The position numbers were made by a program, and so were the translations under genes. Positions 1 through 9,379 of a stretch of DNA of 64,000 nt are shown here, in pieces. This stretch comes from Neisseria subflava (GTDB lineage: Bacteria; Pseudomonadota; Gammaproteobacteria; Burkholderiales; Neisseriaceae), in the NCBI RefSeq assembly GCF_005221305.1, contig NZ_CP039887.1:2046001-2110000 (forward strand), in the 5' to 3' direction. Under the pieces are notes generated by a model that worked only from the letters and a program-made list of their open reading frames with translations, was not told the DNA's origin and searched no databases. Each line of letters begins with the position of its first letter. Position 1 is the first letter of the stretch.

Positions 1-138
1 AATTATGATTAGTCTTAAAGAAATATTATTAATGAAACAAATGACTTAGAAAATAGTGATTGGAACATAGTTTCATCGGATTACATCTTTTTGATAGAAT
101 CTGCCACCAAATTGAAACATCAGCTAATTGGAGAGGCT

Positions 139-2325
139 ATGTCACTACCTGTATTTCCCTATGGCAAATTAAGCTTTGCCGTCAGTCTGGCGCTGTGTTC
201 GGCGTATTCTTTCGCGACCGAAGTAGAAAATACCCAGCCGCAAGAACGTGTCGATTTACCGACAGTTACCGTCCAAGGTGTCGGTAAACAGACTACTTCC
301 AACTACACCATTCCCGCTTCCTCCGCCGCGACAGGCATCCGCCTGACCCAGCGTGAAACGCCGCAGTCCCTGTCTGTCGTAACGGCAAAACAAATCGAAG
401 ACCAAGGCTTGGACAGCCTGCAGGACGTATTGAAACAAACACCGGGCGTGTTCCACAGCAAAATGGGCAACAACGTATCCGGCCACAGCGAGTTTATTTC
501 ACGCAGTCAGGCGATTGACAGCATTTCCGTGGATGGTGCGCCTAAATTCCTTTACGACGGTAAAGCCATCCGCCGTGGCACCAACAATCTGGACAGCGCA
601 TTGTATGACCAAGTCGTCGTCGTGCGCGGCGCAAGCGGTTTATCCAACGGCGGTATGGGCGAGCCGGGCGGTACGGTTGCTTTGGAACGCAAAAAACCGA
701 CTGCCAAACCTGCCGTCAGCGTGGAAGCCGGTGTCGGTTCGTGGAACCACTACCGCTTCGTCCTTGATGGCAATCAGCCTTTAAATGCAGACAATACCTT
801 GCGCGGCCGCGCTATTTTGGTCAGCGACCACGGCGGCGATTACCTGCCGAACACTTCGCGCCACAACCACACGTTCTACGGCATTCTCTCCTACGACTTC
901 ACCCCTCAGACCCAATGGAATATCGGTACGGAAATACACCGTTTCCGCAACAAGGGCAGCTCGCCTTTCAGCTATCTGACCGTGGCGGGAAACCCTGACA
1001 ACAATCAACCTTTCAAACCGTTTGCAGCCTCACCGCGCAGCAATGCTTCGGCAAAATGGGCTTACGGTAAAGAAAACAGTGCGGAAATCTTCACCTCTGT
1101 CAATCATGAGTTTGAAAACGGTTGGGCTCTAAACGGCAACTACAGCCATACTTATGGAAAAAGTGATGCAGTTTCCGGTATAGCCGGTCCTTTTGTCATT
1201 TATCCGGACTATTCCGCTAAATTCTTTGCCGAGCGCGATCAAGCCAAGTACGCCGACCAAGATTTTTCTCTGAATTTAGACGGCGATTACCCGCTTTGGG
1301 GACGCAAACATGAATTCAATGCCGGCATCAGCTATCAGTACAATAAGGAAACTCCTTCATATTACGAAGAAAATGAAGATGAGATTGTCCCTGATTTGCG
1401 CCTTTTTGACGGAAATTTCACAAAACCGGCCATACCCTACATTCGCGACGGCTTTGCCCATATGAAAAACCTCTCTGTTTACGGTTCGACCCGTTTCAAA
1501 CTGACTGACAGGCTGGCATTGATAGGCGGCGGACGGTTTGTCGATTGGCAATACCGCTACAGTTCCAATCGCAACAATTTTGCCGACAGCAGGCATAAAA
1601 ACAAGGTATTTATCCCCTATTTGGGCGCAAGTTATGATTTAAACGACAATCTGACAGCCTACACCTCCTATACCACCATATTCCGCCCTCAAGTGCGTTA
1701 CTTGACCAAAGACGGTACGGCACTCGAACCGCAACGTGGCAAAACATATGAACTCGGCTTAAAAGCCTCTTGGTTTGAAGGCCGTTTGAACGCTTCTGCA
1801 TCCGCCTTTATGAACAAACGCGACCATTTGGGCGTGGTTGCAGGCAAATTCGCGAATGGTAAGCCATACTACCGTGCAACCGACAACACTACAACAAAAG
1901 GCATGGAACTCTCTGTCGGCGGCCGCCTAAGCGACAAATGGCTGCTCAATGCTTCTTATGCGTACTCCAAACTCAAAAACGATTCGGGCAATGTGGTCAA
2001 CCCTTCTTATCCTAACCACCTTTTCAAACTCTTTACTGCGTATGACGTTACCGACCGTTTGAACTTGGGTGCAAACGTCAACTGGCAAAGCGGTACAAAT
2101 GCAGTATCTGATGAATACCAGCCCCTCACCGTTGCCGGTAAAGAAGCACTGACCCAACGCCCATACGCTACGCTGGATTTGACTGCGCATTACAAAATCG
2201 GCAAATCCACCCGCATCGGTTTGGACTTTGAAAACGTATTCAACAAACGCTACCGCCCCATGCCGGATATTCACGTTTACGGCACGCCGCGTAGTGTGAC
2301 TGCAACGGTTAAACATACGTTCTAA
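139..2325 (+). CDS. TonB-dependent siderophore receptor (FhuE/FpvA/FoxA class)
   Basis: A 728-residue outer membrane receptor that would import a ferric siderophore using TonB energy. I chose the ATG at 139 because GGAGAGG lies just upstream and a signal peptide follows, ending near SAYSFA; the same frame is open back to a TTG at 91. A plug domain covers about residues 40-190, with RETPQSLSVVT and the DVLKQTPGVF motif typical of siderophore receptors. The rest has the alternating pattern of a 22-strand barrel and ends in the terminal aromatic KHTF. The substrate cannot be read from the sequence; a hydroxamate-type siderophore is usual for this class. No siderophore synthesis genes are nearby, so it may take up siderophores made by other organisms. 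Confidence 0.85.
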   Translation: MSLPVFPYGKLSFAVSLALCSAYSFATEVENTQPQERVDLPTVTVQGVGKQTTSNYTIPASSAATGIRLTQRETPQSLSVVTAKQIEDQGLDSLQDVLKQTPGVFHSKMGNNVSGHSEFISRSQAIDSISVDGAPKFLYDGKAIRRGTNNLDSALYDQVVVVRGASGLSNGGMGEPGGTVALERKKPTAKPAVSVEAGVGSWNHYRFVLDGNQPLNADNTLRGRAILVSDHGGDYLPNTSRHNHTFYGILSYDFTPQTQWNIGTEIHRFRNKGSSPFSYLTVAGNPDNNQPFKPFAASPRSNASAKWAYGKENSAEIFTSVNHEFENGWALNGNYSHTYGKSDAVSGIAGPFVIYPDYSAKFFAERDQAKYADQDFSLNLDGDYPLWGRKHEFNAGISYQYNKETPSYYEENEDEIVPDLRLFDGNFTKPAIPYIRDGFAHMKNLSVYGSTRFKLTDRLALIGGGRFVDWQYRYSSNRNNFADSRHKNKVFIPYLGASYDLNDNLTAYTSYTTIFRPQVRYLTKDGTALEPQRGKTYELGLKASWFEGRLNASASAFMNKRDHLGVVAGKFANGKPYYRATDNTTTKGMELSVGGRLSDKWLLNASYAYSKLKNDSGNVVNPSYPNHLFKLFTAYDVTDRLNLGANVNWQSGTNAVSDEYQPLTVAGKEALTQRPYATLDLTAHYKIGKSTRIGLDFENVFNKRYRPMPDIHVYGTPRSVTATVKHTF

Positions 2326-2343
2326 TTGAAAAGAAAAATAGTG

Positions 2344-2385
2344 CAGGCTGTCTGAAAACCTGAGTGATCGGGTTTTCAGACGGCC
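2344..2385. terminator. DUS inverted repeat, terminator-like
   Basis: AGGCTGTCTGAAAACC (one mismatch to AG-DUS) pairs with GGTTTTCAGACGGCCT across a 10-base loop. It lies just after the receptor gene and before the convergent aroG. Confidence 0.7.
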
Positions 2386-2514
2386 TGAGTATTCTCTAAC
2401 ATATTGTTTTGATGTCAAACCTGACTAAAACTTGCTCGGTATCTTGAGCAAAGAAATCAAATGACAGACACAAAAAAGACCGGAACATATCCGGTCTTTT
2501 TAATGATTTCGCAC

Positions 2515-3558
2515 TTACGCTTGGTAACCTTTCGCTTCGGCAAGCAGGGCCAGCAATTCTTCAGTCGTATCCCAACCGATGCAGGCATCCGTAATACTTT
2601 GACCGTAAACTTCAGGCTTGTCTTGGCGGCCTTCAACCAAGTGGCTTTCCACCATCACGCCCATGATGTTTTCTTCACCGGCTTTCAGCTGCGCCGCAAC
2701 ATCGCGCGCCACATCCATTTGTTTTCGGAAGTCTTTACGGCTGTTGGCATGGCTGCAGTCCACCATCAGTTTGCTGCTCACGCCGGCTTTTTGAAGCTGC
2801 ACAACCGCGTCTTTAACGTGCTCCGCGCTGTAATTAGGCTCTTTACCGCCACGCAAAATCGCATGGCAGTCAGGGTTGCCGCTGGTGTGGACAATCGCGG
2901 AATGACCGGCTTTGGTTACAGACAAGAAGTGGTGCGGATGATTGGCGGCGCCGATGGCGTCTATGGCGATTTTCAGGTTGCCGTCCGTACCGTTTTTAAA
3001 ACCGACAGGGCAGGAGAGGCCGCTGGCCAATTCGCGGTGTACCTGGCTTTCAGTCGTACGCGCACCAATCGCGCCCCAAGAAATCAGGTCGGCATAGTAT
3101 TGTGGCGTAATCATGTCCAAGAATTCAGTCGAAGCAGGCATGCCCATTTCGTTCAAAGTCAGCAACAACTGACGCGCTTGGCGCAGGCCGTAGTTGATGT
3201 CAAACGTACCGTCCAAGTGCGGATCGTTAATCAAGCCTTTCCAGCCAACGGTTGTACGCGGTTTTTCAAAATACACGCGCATTACAATCAGCAGCTCTTT
3301 CTCATATTTTTTGCGCAAGGGCAGTAATTTTTGCGCATATTCAACCGCCGCCTTAGTATCGTGAATCGAACATGGGCCGATGATGACCAGCAAACGGTTG
3401 TCGCGGCCATGAACCAAATCCGCAATTTCATGACGTGTTTTATAAACCAAATTGGCAACCTGAGGCGTAACAGGCAGCTCATACAAATGTGCGATTGGAG
3501 GGAGTAACTCTTTGACTTCTTTAATCTTAATATCGTCGGTAGGGTGGTGTTGGGACAT
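2515..3558 (-). CDS. aroG: 3-deoxy-7-phosphoheptulonate (DAHP) synthase
   Basis: First enzyme of the shikimate pathway, joining phosphoenolpyruvate and erythrose 4-phosphate to DAHP in the cytoplasm. The 347 residues match the length of class I (AroG-type) enzymes. Family motifs are visible: IIGPCSIHD near residue 60, the basic stretch MRVYFEKPRTTVGWKG, GARTTESQ, and VDCSHANS near the C-terminus. The gene is monocistronic, facing the siderophore receptor, with a DUS hairpin upstream. Which aromatic amino acid inhibits it cannot be decided by eye; the neisserial enzyme is known to be mainly phenylalanine-sensitive. Confidence 0.95.
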   Translation of the reverse strand: MSQHHPTDDIKIKEVKELLPPIAHLYELPVTPQVANLVYKTRHEIADLVHGRDNRLLVIIGPCSIHDTKAAVEYAQKLLPLRKKYEKELLIVMRVYFEKPRTTVGWKGLINDPHLDGTFDINYGLRQARQLLLTLNEMGMPASTEFLDMITPQYYADLISWGAIGARTTESQVHRELASGLSCPVGFKNGTDGNLKIAIDAIGAANHPHHFLSVTKAGHSAIVHTSGNPDCHAILRGGKEPNYSAEHVKDAVVQLQKAGVSSKLMVDCSHANSRKDFRKQMDVARDVAAQLKAGEENIMGVMVESHLVEGRQDKPEVYGQSITDACIGWDTTEELLALLAEAKGYQA

Positions 3559-3770
3559 GATGGACTCTCTTGTTTATTTTTAATACAGGTTACAGGTTTT
3601 ATCAGAATTAAACAAGGCTTGATTTTTTGTTTTAGCAATTTCATTCTAAAATTTCTTTATTTTAATTATTTTATAGAATTTAAAATTAGTTTATTTATAA
3701 AAATTAATATTTAATGCTATTAAAAAATTTCATTTACATAATAAGGGGCTTGGAGTTTTTATCAAAATAC

Positions 3771-3799
3771 AGGCCGTCTGAAAATGTTCAGACGGCCTT
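3771..3799. terminator. AG-DUS inverted repeat
   Basis: Two exact AG-DUS copies face each other with a 5-base loop, just after the end of the tannase-like gene on the minus strand. The rest of 3559-3850 is AT-rich aroG upstream DNA with no further ORF. Confidence 0.75.
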
Positions 3800-3851
3800 T
3801 CTTTAATTAAAACGGGATACAAAATCTCATCTCAATCTATGTTGCGAACAA

Positions 3852-5354
3852 TTATTTTGCAGAATTGCTGACCTGTTTCATCCAGGCAAACAGTTCGTCC
3901 AAGTCATAATCGCCGCCGTGTTCGACATCCCAAGGTAGGGCGTAGTCGACGGTTTGGCCGTTGTTTTGCAGTTTGGCGGCTAAGACGGCGGAGACTGCCA
4001 GTGAGGTGTCACGGTCGTTGGTGCCGACGCGGATACGCCAGTTTTGCGGCAGGTTTATGCCCGGTTTGCCGATGTAGTTGAGCGGGTTCATGATTTTGAT
4101 GGTTTCTTCATCTGCGATTTCGGCGTTGGCGGCGGTGTTGTGTTGCATGGAGAACGCGGTGAAGTGGCGTTTATCGACGGTATTGGTGCCGAAGAGTTGG
4201 TTTTCGCCTGCGCTTAAATCTACGCCGTCAAAGGCAGGCGGTGTTTTTTGGCGGCCGGCGGCTTTGGCGTAGGCATCGAAATCAACGGAGACGACTTTGC
4301 CTTTGCGAATGGTCAGCCAAGTGCGGTCGCTCAGGTCTTTGCCTGCATCAAGCTGGGTTTGTGCGGATTTGGCAAGTAAACCGGCAATATGGTTTTTAAA
4401 GCTGCCGTTGCCTTGGGCATCCAACGTCAGGGGTTTGCCTTCGGGGGATTTCAGGTTCAGGCTGTTGAGGTATGCTGGGTATAAGGGTTTGAGGAGGTTG
4501 GACAGTTTTTTCTCGTCATCGGTCAGCGTGCCGGCGACCAGCTCGCGTTTGACATGGTAGTCGAGCATGGAAACGTTCATTTTTTTGTAGTCGTTAACGC
4601 CGTTGAACTGCCATTCATAAGCCATGTCGGCATGGTCCAAATCGGTAATCGGGCAGTAGGCGGATACGGCGAAAACTTTGTCGCTGCCGTCTGCCGCACC
4701 CAATGCTTTCAGATATTTTTCGTAATCTTTTTGGTCGGCTGTTGCGCCTAAGAGGGCGGACATCGCGCCGCCCGCGCTTGTGCCGTTGGAAATGATTTTT
4801 TTGGCATCGCCGGGCATGGCTTTGTCGTTGGCTTTCAGGTAACGGACGGCAGCTTTCAAATCGACAATGGCGGCGGGTGCTTTGCCGGTGGGTTCTGTCC
4901 GGCCGCGTGCGCCAGGGGAGGCGACGACGTAGCCTTTGGAGAGAGCAACCAGGGCGGCGTTGGGCGATTTTTGGCCGTCTTCAGGCTCGCCGCGTTTGCC
5001 TTCTAAAGCGGGTTTGCCGGGTTCGGCCGGCATATAGCCGCCGATTTGGTTGGGCAGGAAAATCGGTGCGGTTTCGGCGTTGAAACCGTCTATCTCGCCG
5101 CCGTTGTAATAGGCTTCGGGTACATAAATATTGATGATTTCGTAACGGGTATCGACAGGATTGCGGACGTACACCACGCCTTCGTAAGCGCGGAATTTGA
5201 TGGCTTGACCGTTCACTTCGATGCTTTGTTCGGTGTATTTTTGTTTGGAGAAGTCTAGGTCGTAGGTGTCTGCGGTTTTGACGGAAGCGCAGGCGCTCAA
5301 TCCCAGCGCGACAGAAACGGATAAGAGGGTTTTGTTCAGAGCATTCATCATCAT
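3852..5354 (-). CDS. Subtype B tannase-like esterase lipoprotein
   Basis: A 500-residue alpha/beta hydrolase. The start has three consecutive ATG codons (5354, 5351, 5348) followed by a lipoprotein signal with lipobox LSAC (Cys at about 22), so it is likely anchored to a membrane. The nucleophile elbow is GTSAGG, the serine motif of lactobacillal subtype B tannases. The C-terminal GTNDRDTS and PWDVEHGGDYDLDELFAW supply the expected catalytic Asp and His. Known tannases of this type hydrolyse galloyl esters of plant polyphenols; activity on tannin here is inference. It is flanked by DUS hairpins and has no obvious operon partner. A related feruloyl or other ester hydrolase is the main alternative. 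Confidence 0.75.
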   Translation of the reverse strand: MMMNALNKTLLSVSVALGLSACASVKTADTYDLDFSKQKYTEQSIEVNGQAIKFRAYEGVVYVRNPVDTRYEIINIYVPEAYYNGGEIDGFNAETAPIFLPNQIGGYMPAEPGKPALEGKRGEPEDGQKSPNAALVALSKGYVVASPGARGRTEPTGKAPAAIVDLKAAVRYLKANDKAMPGDAKKIISNGTSAGGAMSALLGATADQKDYEKYLKALGAADGSDKVFAVSAYCPITDLDHADMAYEWQFNGVNDYKKMNVSMLDYHVKRELVAGTLTDDEKKLSNLLKPLYPAYLNSLNLKSPEGKPLTLDAQGNGSFKNHIAGLLAKSAQTQLDAGKDLSDRTWLTIRKGKVVSVDFDAYAKAAGRQKTPPAFDGVDLSAGENQLFGTNTVDKRHFTAFSMQHNTAANAEIADEETIKIMNPLNYIGKPGINLPQNWRIRVGTNDRDTSLAVSAVLAAKLQNNGQTVDYALPWDVEHGGDYDLDELFAWMKQVSNSAK

Positions 5355-5395
5355 ACTTTCTGAAGAGGTGTGAACGGATATGATAACAAATACTA

Positions 5396-5433
5396 AGGCC
5401 GTCTGAAACGCTAAGTCGGGTTTCAGACGGCCT
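5396..5433. terminator. AG-DUS inverted repeat
   Basis: Exact AG-DUS arms extended to AGGCCGTCTGAAAC-type pairing, followed by a run of T on the plus strand. It separates the tannase-like gene from the Slam gene downstream of it. Confidence 0.7.
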
Positions 5434-5639
5434 GATTTTTTTTGTAGCGTTATGTAGTGTTGTACGTTACGTTGTAAAGTAATCTAGGATTGGATTTATC
5501 TATTTGATAAATATGAATTTAATAAGGCGTTATGCCTTAAAAAATCTATTTATCCGGTATCTGTAAAAGTGTGAATCTGCCTTGTAAATCAGTATGCAGG
5601 ACAGGCATTTTTGCTTTATCCACAGATTGGTTCTACTTG

Positions 5640-7115
5640 TCAGAACGTTTTGCTCAATTCTACAAACATTTTGGTTTTGCCGTATTCGTAGAACTTGTCG
5701 TTGCTCCATGTTTTGTTGTGGGCAATGGTCAGGCGCGGGGTGATGCCTTTGAAATGGAGGGCGCGGTGCCATACGCTCAGGGAGGCGGAGGCTTCTTTGT
5801 CGCGGCGGTTTTGTTCGTTGCTGAAGAAGCTGGGGGCTTGGTAACGGCGTTGGGCGGCGCTGAGGCGTAGGACGGTGGAGAGGCCTTTGGGCCATTCTTG
5901 TCCCCATGTGGTGCGCAGGGCGTAGCGGTTGAAGCTGTCGCTTTTGTCGTCGCGGTTGCGTTCGCGGTAGAGGTCGATACCGGCTACCCAGTATTGGCGC
6001 GCGTTGCGGTAGTACACGGTGGAGTTGCTGAGCAGTTGGCTGGTGTTGTTGGAACGCTCGCGGCGGTTGTTTTTCAGACGGCCTGCTTCAAATGCGCTGA
6101 GGGTTTGCAGCTTGGGTTGCCACCAATGGTTGTAGTGGAGGCGTGCGCCGTTGGTGTAGGTGTAGGGGTCGTTGCCGTAGAAGCGGTGCTCGTGGAACGG
6201 GGTAATGCCGATATCGTTGCGCTGGTCGGCATAGCCGATGCCTGCCGAGAAGCGTGTGGTGAGGTCGTTGTAGTTGGTGTGTTTGGGATAGATTTTGCCG
6301 TAATGGTCTGCGCCTGCCGTGGCATAGAAGCCGCGGGGCAGAGACCATTTTTTTTCTGCGCCGATTTGGTAGTGGATGGCGGTGGCATCGATGGGTTCGG
6401 GGAATGTCCAGCCTCGGAAGCAGTCGTCGTCGGGATAGATAAGGCGCACTGCGCGGCATTGTTCATCGCTCAGGTAGTTGCCCAGACGGCGTTGGCCGGG
6501 GGCTTGGTTGATGTTTTGTTCGCGCATGATGTTCAAGCCGGCATTGAATTGCCATGAGTCGCGTTCGCGTAGGGCTTTGCGGTAGGTTTCGATGCGCTCT
6601 TGCAAGGCAGGCGGGAGGGGCTCGGTTTGCAGTTTGTCGAACTGGTCGGCCGCGGCTTCGTTTTGTTTGTCTTCAAACAAGGCGGTCGCAAGCTGCCAGC
6701 GGACGGCGGAGGCATCGGGCTGCTCGGCGATAAAGCGGCGGTAATGGCCGATGGCTTCGGCGGCGCGCCCTTCGGATTGGGCAAGCAAACCTTTGGCATA
6801 GCGTGCCATGGCGCGGTCGTGTTCTGGCCATTGTTCGTAAATGGGCAAAACGGCTTTGATGCCGGGGATATTGTGGGCGACGACGGCGGAATACATAGCG
6901 CGTGCCAGTAATTCGGTGTTGGCAAGCAGGGTGTCGGCATCGACGTTGATGATTTTTTCAGACGGCCTGTTTGTCTGCTCGGCAGGAATGTTGTGCGTTT
7001 CGGGTTGTTGGGGTTCGGCAGTGTTGACTTGAAGCTCGGGTTTTACGTCAGGCGGCACATCGGCGGCGTGAAGGGAAAGGGGAAGGATGGCGAGGAGGAG
7101 CAGACGTTTTTTCAT
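5640..7115 (-). CDS. Surface lipoprotein assembly modifier (Slam family, DUF560)
   Basis: Outer membrane translocon of the Slam type, which moves surface lipoproteins to the cell exterior. The frame is open to 7160, but the ATG at 7115 starts a clean signal peptide (MKKRLLLLAILPLSLHA), giving 491 residues. After it comes an N-terminal periplasmic region with TPR-like helices (about residues 60-180), then a beta-barrel half with repeated aromatic strands (for example HYNHWWQPKLQ) ending in VELSKTF. Slam genes usually sit beside the gene for their substrate; here neither neighbour has a lipobox and a handle domain, so the client must be elsewhere. A DUS copy lies inside the signal-proximal coding region near 6960. 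Confidence 0.85.
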   Translation of the reverse strand: MKKRLLLLAILPLSLHAADVPPDVKPELQVNTAEPQQPETHNIPAEQTNRPSEKIINVDADTLLANTELLARAMYSAVVAHNIPGIKAVLPIYEQWPEHDRAMARYAKGLLAQSEGRAAEAIGHYRRFIAEQPDASAVRWQLATALFEDKQNEAAADQFDKLQTEPLPPALQERIETYRKALRERDSWQFNAGLNIMREQNINQAPGQRRLGNYLSDEQCRAVRLIYPDDDCFRGWTFPEPIDATAIHYQIGAEKKWSLPRGFYATAGADHYGKIYPKHTNYNDLTTRFSAGIGYADQRNDIGITPFHEHRFYGNDPYTYTNGARLHYNHWWQPKLQTLSAFEAGRLKNNRRERSNNTSQLLSNSTVYYRNARQYWVAGIDLYRERNRDDKSDSFNRYALRTTWGQEWPKGLSTVLRLSAAQRRYQAPSFFSNEQNRRDKEASASLSVWHRALHFKGITPRLTIAHNKTWSNDKFYEYGKTKMFVELSKTF

Positions 7116-7217
7116 GGCAATGTTTGGGATGTTATCGGTATAAGTGGGCAGATTGTACAATGTTTTGAGTCGGAAATTTTACAAACCGAGTGCCATTATA
7201 TCTGATAAAGACGACAA

Positions 7218-7256
7218 AAGGCCATCTGAAACCCGATGGGATTTCAGACGGCTTTT
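7218..7256. terminator. DUS-variant inverted repeat
   Basis: AGGCCATCTGAAA (one mismatch) pairs with TTTCAGACGGCTT. It lies between the small periplasmic-protein gene and the Slam gene, both on the minus strand, so it probably ends the former. Confidence 0.6.
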
Positions 7257-7277
7257 ATTTGCGAGTCGGATTTAGTT

Positions 7278-7643
7278 TTAGTCCAAGTCCAAATCGGCTT
7301 TGTATTCGATACGGCCTTGGCCTTTGTCTTCGATGGAAACGTCCAGCTCTTGTTTGCCGCGTTTGAATTTCAGATCGGCATCGTCGTGTTTGATTTCAGA
7401 CTCAACCACATGAAAACCTTTGCTGCGCGCGTGGGCGATCACTTTTTTGGCCAAGGAAGGAATGGAATTGCGTTGGCCGGAAAGTTCGGCTTCGTATTCA
7501 AATTCGCCGTTGCCTTGATGATCGGCTTTGATGGTGTGCGCGCCATCCGGACGGTAGATTTCGGAAGGCAGTGGGGAGGCGAATGCCGTGGCGGAGAAAA
7601 GAGCCAAAATGCCGGTGGCCAGTAACGATTTTGCTTTGGTCAT
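7278..7643 (-). CDS. Small periplasmic protein of unknown function
   Basis: 121 residues with a signal peptide ending at about TAFA-SPLPS, giving a mature protein of about 99 residues. The mature part is charged, rich in Lys, Asp and Glu, with short strand-like blocks (EFEYEAELSGQ, LKFKRGKQELDVS, RIEYKADLDLD), suggesting a small beta-rich, PepSY-like domain; that fold is only a guess. It has AAGGAAA upstream of the ATG and is followed by a DUS-type hairpin, so it is probably transcribed alone. It has no lipobox, which makes it an unlikely Slam client. I do not recognise the family. Confidence 0.6.
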   Translation of the reverse strand: MTKAKSLLATGILALFSATAFASPLPSEIYRPDGAHTIKADHQGNGEFEYEAELSGQRNSIPSLAKKVIAHARSKGFHVVESEIKHDDADLKFKRGKQELDVSIEDKGQGRIEYKADLDLD

Positions 7644-7815
7644 CGGTTTTCCTTTCTGAAAAGGGTTTTGAGAACGACATCATCTTATCGGCAGGTATGA
7701 GGGGCGGCAAGCGGATAAACTTGATTTTACGCGCGGCTACATGATTTGTTTGGAGGGCGTTGGTTCTTTGCTTTGGGCTGGTGTTTGCTTGCAAAAAAAT
7801 GCTGCCGGATAAGAC

Positions 7816-8538
7816 TTAGCCGAGGTGGAACAATTCGCTGCCGTGCGCCTTCAGCCATTGTTCGGCTTGGTCGACATGCGGCGTGAGCGAGTGTGTCAGA
7901 GCCCAAAATGCAGGGCTGTGGTCGGGATGGCGCAGGTGGGCGAGTTCGTGCAGGCAGACGTAGTCGGCGACATATTCGGGCGCGCCGATGAGCCGCCAGT
8001 TGAGGCGGATGCCGGTGGTGTGGCGGCAAACGCCCCAGAAGGTTTTGGCGTTGGAAAGGGAAATGGCACTCGGGGTCAGGCGGATGGTTCGGATATGGCC
8101 TTCGAGGCGCGGCAGCAGATACTCGCGCGCACGCTCGTGTAGGAAACGGCGCAAATGGGTGAGTTGGGCGGCGTTTTCTTTTTCGGGCAACAGGATTTCA
8201 GACGGCCTGATTTGGATGTGGTTTGCTGCGTGGACGGACAAGGCCGTCTGAACGCCTTGATACCAAATCCATTCGGGAAGCGTGTCTGTAGGTGTTTGTC
8301 GGGCCGGTGTTTTGTTTAGGGTACGGCGCAGGATGGCTTCGTTGTCGTTCAGCCATTGGGTAAAGGTGCGCTGGGTAACAAACGGAGGGATATTGATGCT
8401 GACGGTATCGGCGGAAACGGGGCGCAAGATGAGGTTTTTCTTGGCACTGCGTTTGAGCTGGATATGAATGGTAAGGCCGTCTGAAAGGGTGTGGGTATGG
8501 AGGTGGGGCATGATATTGAGAAAAATATTGGACGGCAT
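7816..8538 (-). CDS. YgjP-like (DUF45) metallopeptidase
   Basis: 240 residues with the zinc signature HELAHLRHPDHSPAFW, the HExxH plus downstream His pattern of the M48/SprT-related YgjP family. The N-terminal half has the usual basic strand region (KRSAKKNLILRPVSADTVSINIPP). The start may instead be the ATG at 8511 (MPHLHTHT). The gene lies 38 bases after plsC, in the same direction as gmhB and plsC, so co-transcription is likely. The cellular substrate of this family is unknown. Two DUS copies lie within the coding region (near 8200 and 8475). Confidence 0.8.
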   Translation of the reverse strand: MPSNIFLNIMPHLHTHTLSDGLTIHIQLKRSAKKNLILRPVSADTVSINIPPFVTQRTFTQWLNDNEAILRRTLNKTPARQTPTDTLPEWIWYQGVQTALSVHAANHIQIRPSEILLPEKENAAQLTHLRRFLHERAREYLLPRLEGHIRTIRLTPSAISLSNAKTFWGVCRHTTGIRLNWRLIGAPEYVADYVCLHELAHLRHPDHSPAFWALTHSLTPHVDQAEQWLKAHGSELFHLG

Positions 8539-8576
8539 GATAAGGGCGGGTATAGCGGCTCACCCGATGGAATGAT

Positions 8577-9308
8577 TTATTTGGTTTTGGGCGCGAACGG
8601 GCCTTGTCCGGTAATCAGGGGTTGTTGGCTTTCGATCCATTGCTCGCATTGGGCCATGAGTTCGGCTTCATTGCCGTTGTTCTGGGCAATGGGTTTGCCG
8701 ATGATGACGCTGACCGTGCCGGGGTATTTGAGGAAGGAATTTCTCGGCCAAAACTCGCCGCTGTTGAGCGCGACGGGGACGATATCCATCTCGAACATTT
8801 TTGCCATGCGCGCGCCGCCGAGCTTGTAGCGGCCTTTTTCTCCGGGCGGCAGGCGTGTGCCTTCAGGAAAAATGGTAATCCAATAGCCTTCGTTTTTACG
8901 CGCAAGGCCTTGTTCTAAGAGTTGTTTGTTGGCTTCGCGGCTGTTGCTGCGGTCGATGCCGATGGTTTTAACCAGCTTCAAGCCCCAGCCGAAGAAAGGG
9001 ATTTTGAACAGTTCGCGTTTGGCAACATAGACTTGTGGCGGAAAAATCTCTTGCAGGGCGAGGGTTTCCCAGCCGCTTTGGTGTTTGGCGCAAATGATGG
9101 CAGGGTGGTCGGGAATGTTTTCCGCGCCACTTAAGGTGTAGTTCAAACCGATGACGTGCTTGAGCGACCAGTTGAGGATGCGCACCCAAATTTGCGCCAT
9201 TTTGTGTGTGCCGCCTTGGAAAGGCAGGGCAAGCAGCATAAAGGGGAACAGCAAAATAATGCTGGAGGAAAGGATGAACCAGTAAATCAGGTTGCGGATA
9301 ATCAGCAT
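8577..9308 (-). CDS. plsC: 1-acyl-sn-glycerol-3-phosphate acyltransferase
   Basis: Adds the second acyl chain to lysophosphatidic acid, making phosphatidic acid at the inner membrane. The 243 residues start with a hydrophobic anchor (about 5-30). The acyltransferase motifs are KHQSGWET near residue 77, FPEGTRLPPG near 147, and VPVALNSG. The first motif is HX4E rather than the canonical HX4D, a form I recall from beta-proteobacterial relatives. Neisseria has more than one such enzyme (NlaA, NlaB); the position next to gmhB fits NlaB, but I cannot confirm the paralogue by eye. It lies 71 bases after gmhB, across a DUS hairpin. Confidence 0.9.
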   Translation of the reverse strand: MLIIRNLIYWFILSSSIILLFPFMLLALPFQGGTHKMAQIWVRILNWSLKHVIGLNYTLSGAENIPDHPAIICAKHQSGWETLALQEIFPPQVYVAKRELFKIPFFGWGLKLVKTIGIDRSNSREANKQLLEQGLARKNEGYWITIFPEGTRLPPGEKGRYKLGGARMAKMFEMDIVPVALNSGEFWPRNSFLKYPGTVSVIIGKPIAQNNGNEAELMAQCEQWIESQQPLITGQGPFAPKTK

Positions 9309-9331
9309 ATCGGGGAAAAGTCTGTCGTTTG

Positions 9332-9374
9332 AAGGCCGTCTGAACGCCGTTGTCGGCAGTTTTCAGACGGCCTT
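9332..9374. terminator. AG-DUS inverted repeat
   Basis: Exact AG-DUS arms with a 17-base loop between gmhB and plsC. It could weaken read-through between the two genes. Confidence 0.6.
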
Positions 9375-9379
9375 GTCGG

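Noticed and set aside
2461..3327. 288-residue plus-strand ORF
   Set aside because: It lies opposite aroG, which has full family motifs; the ORF has no recognisable domain.
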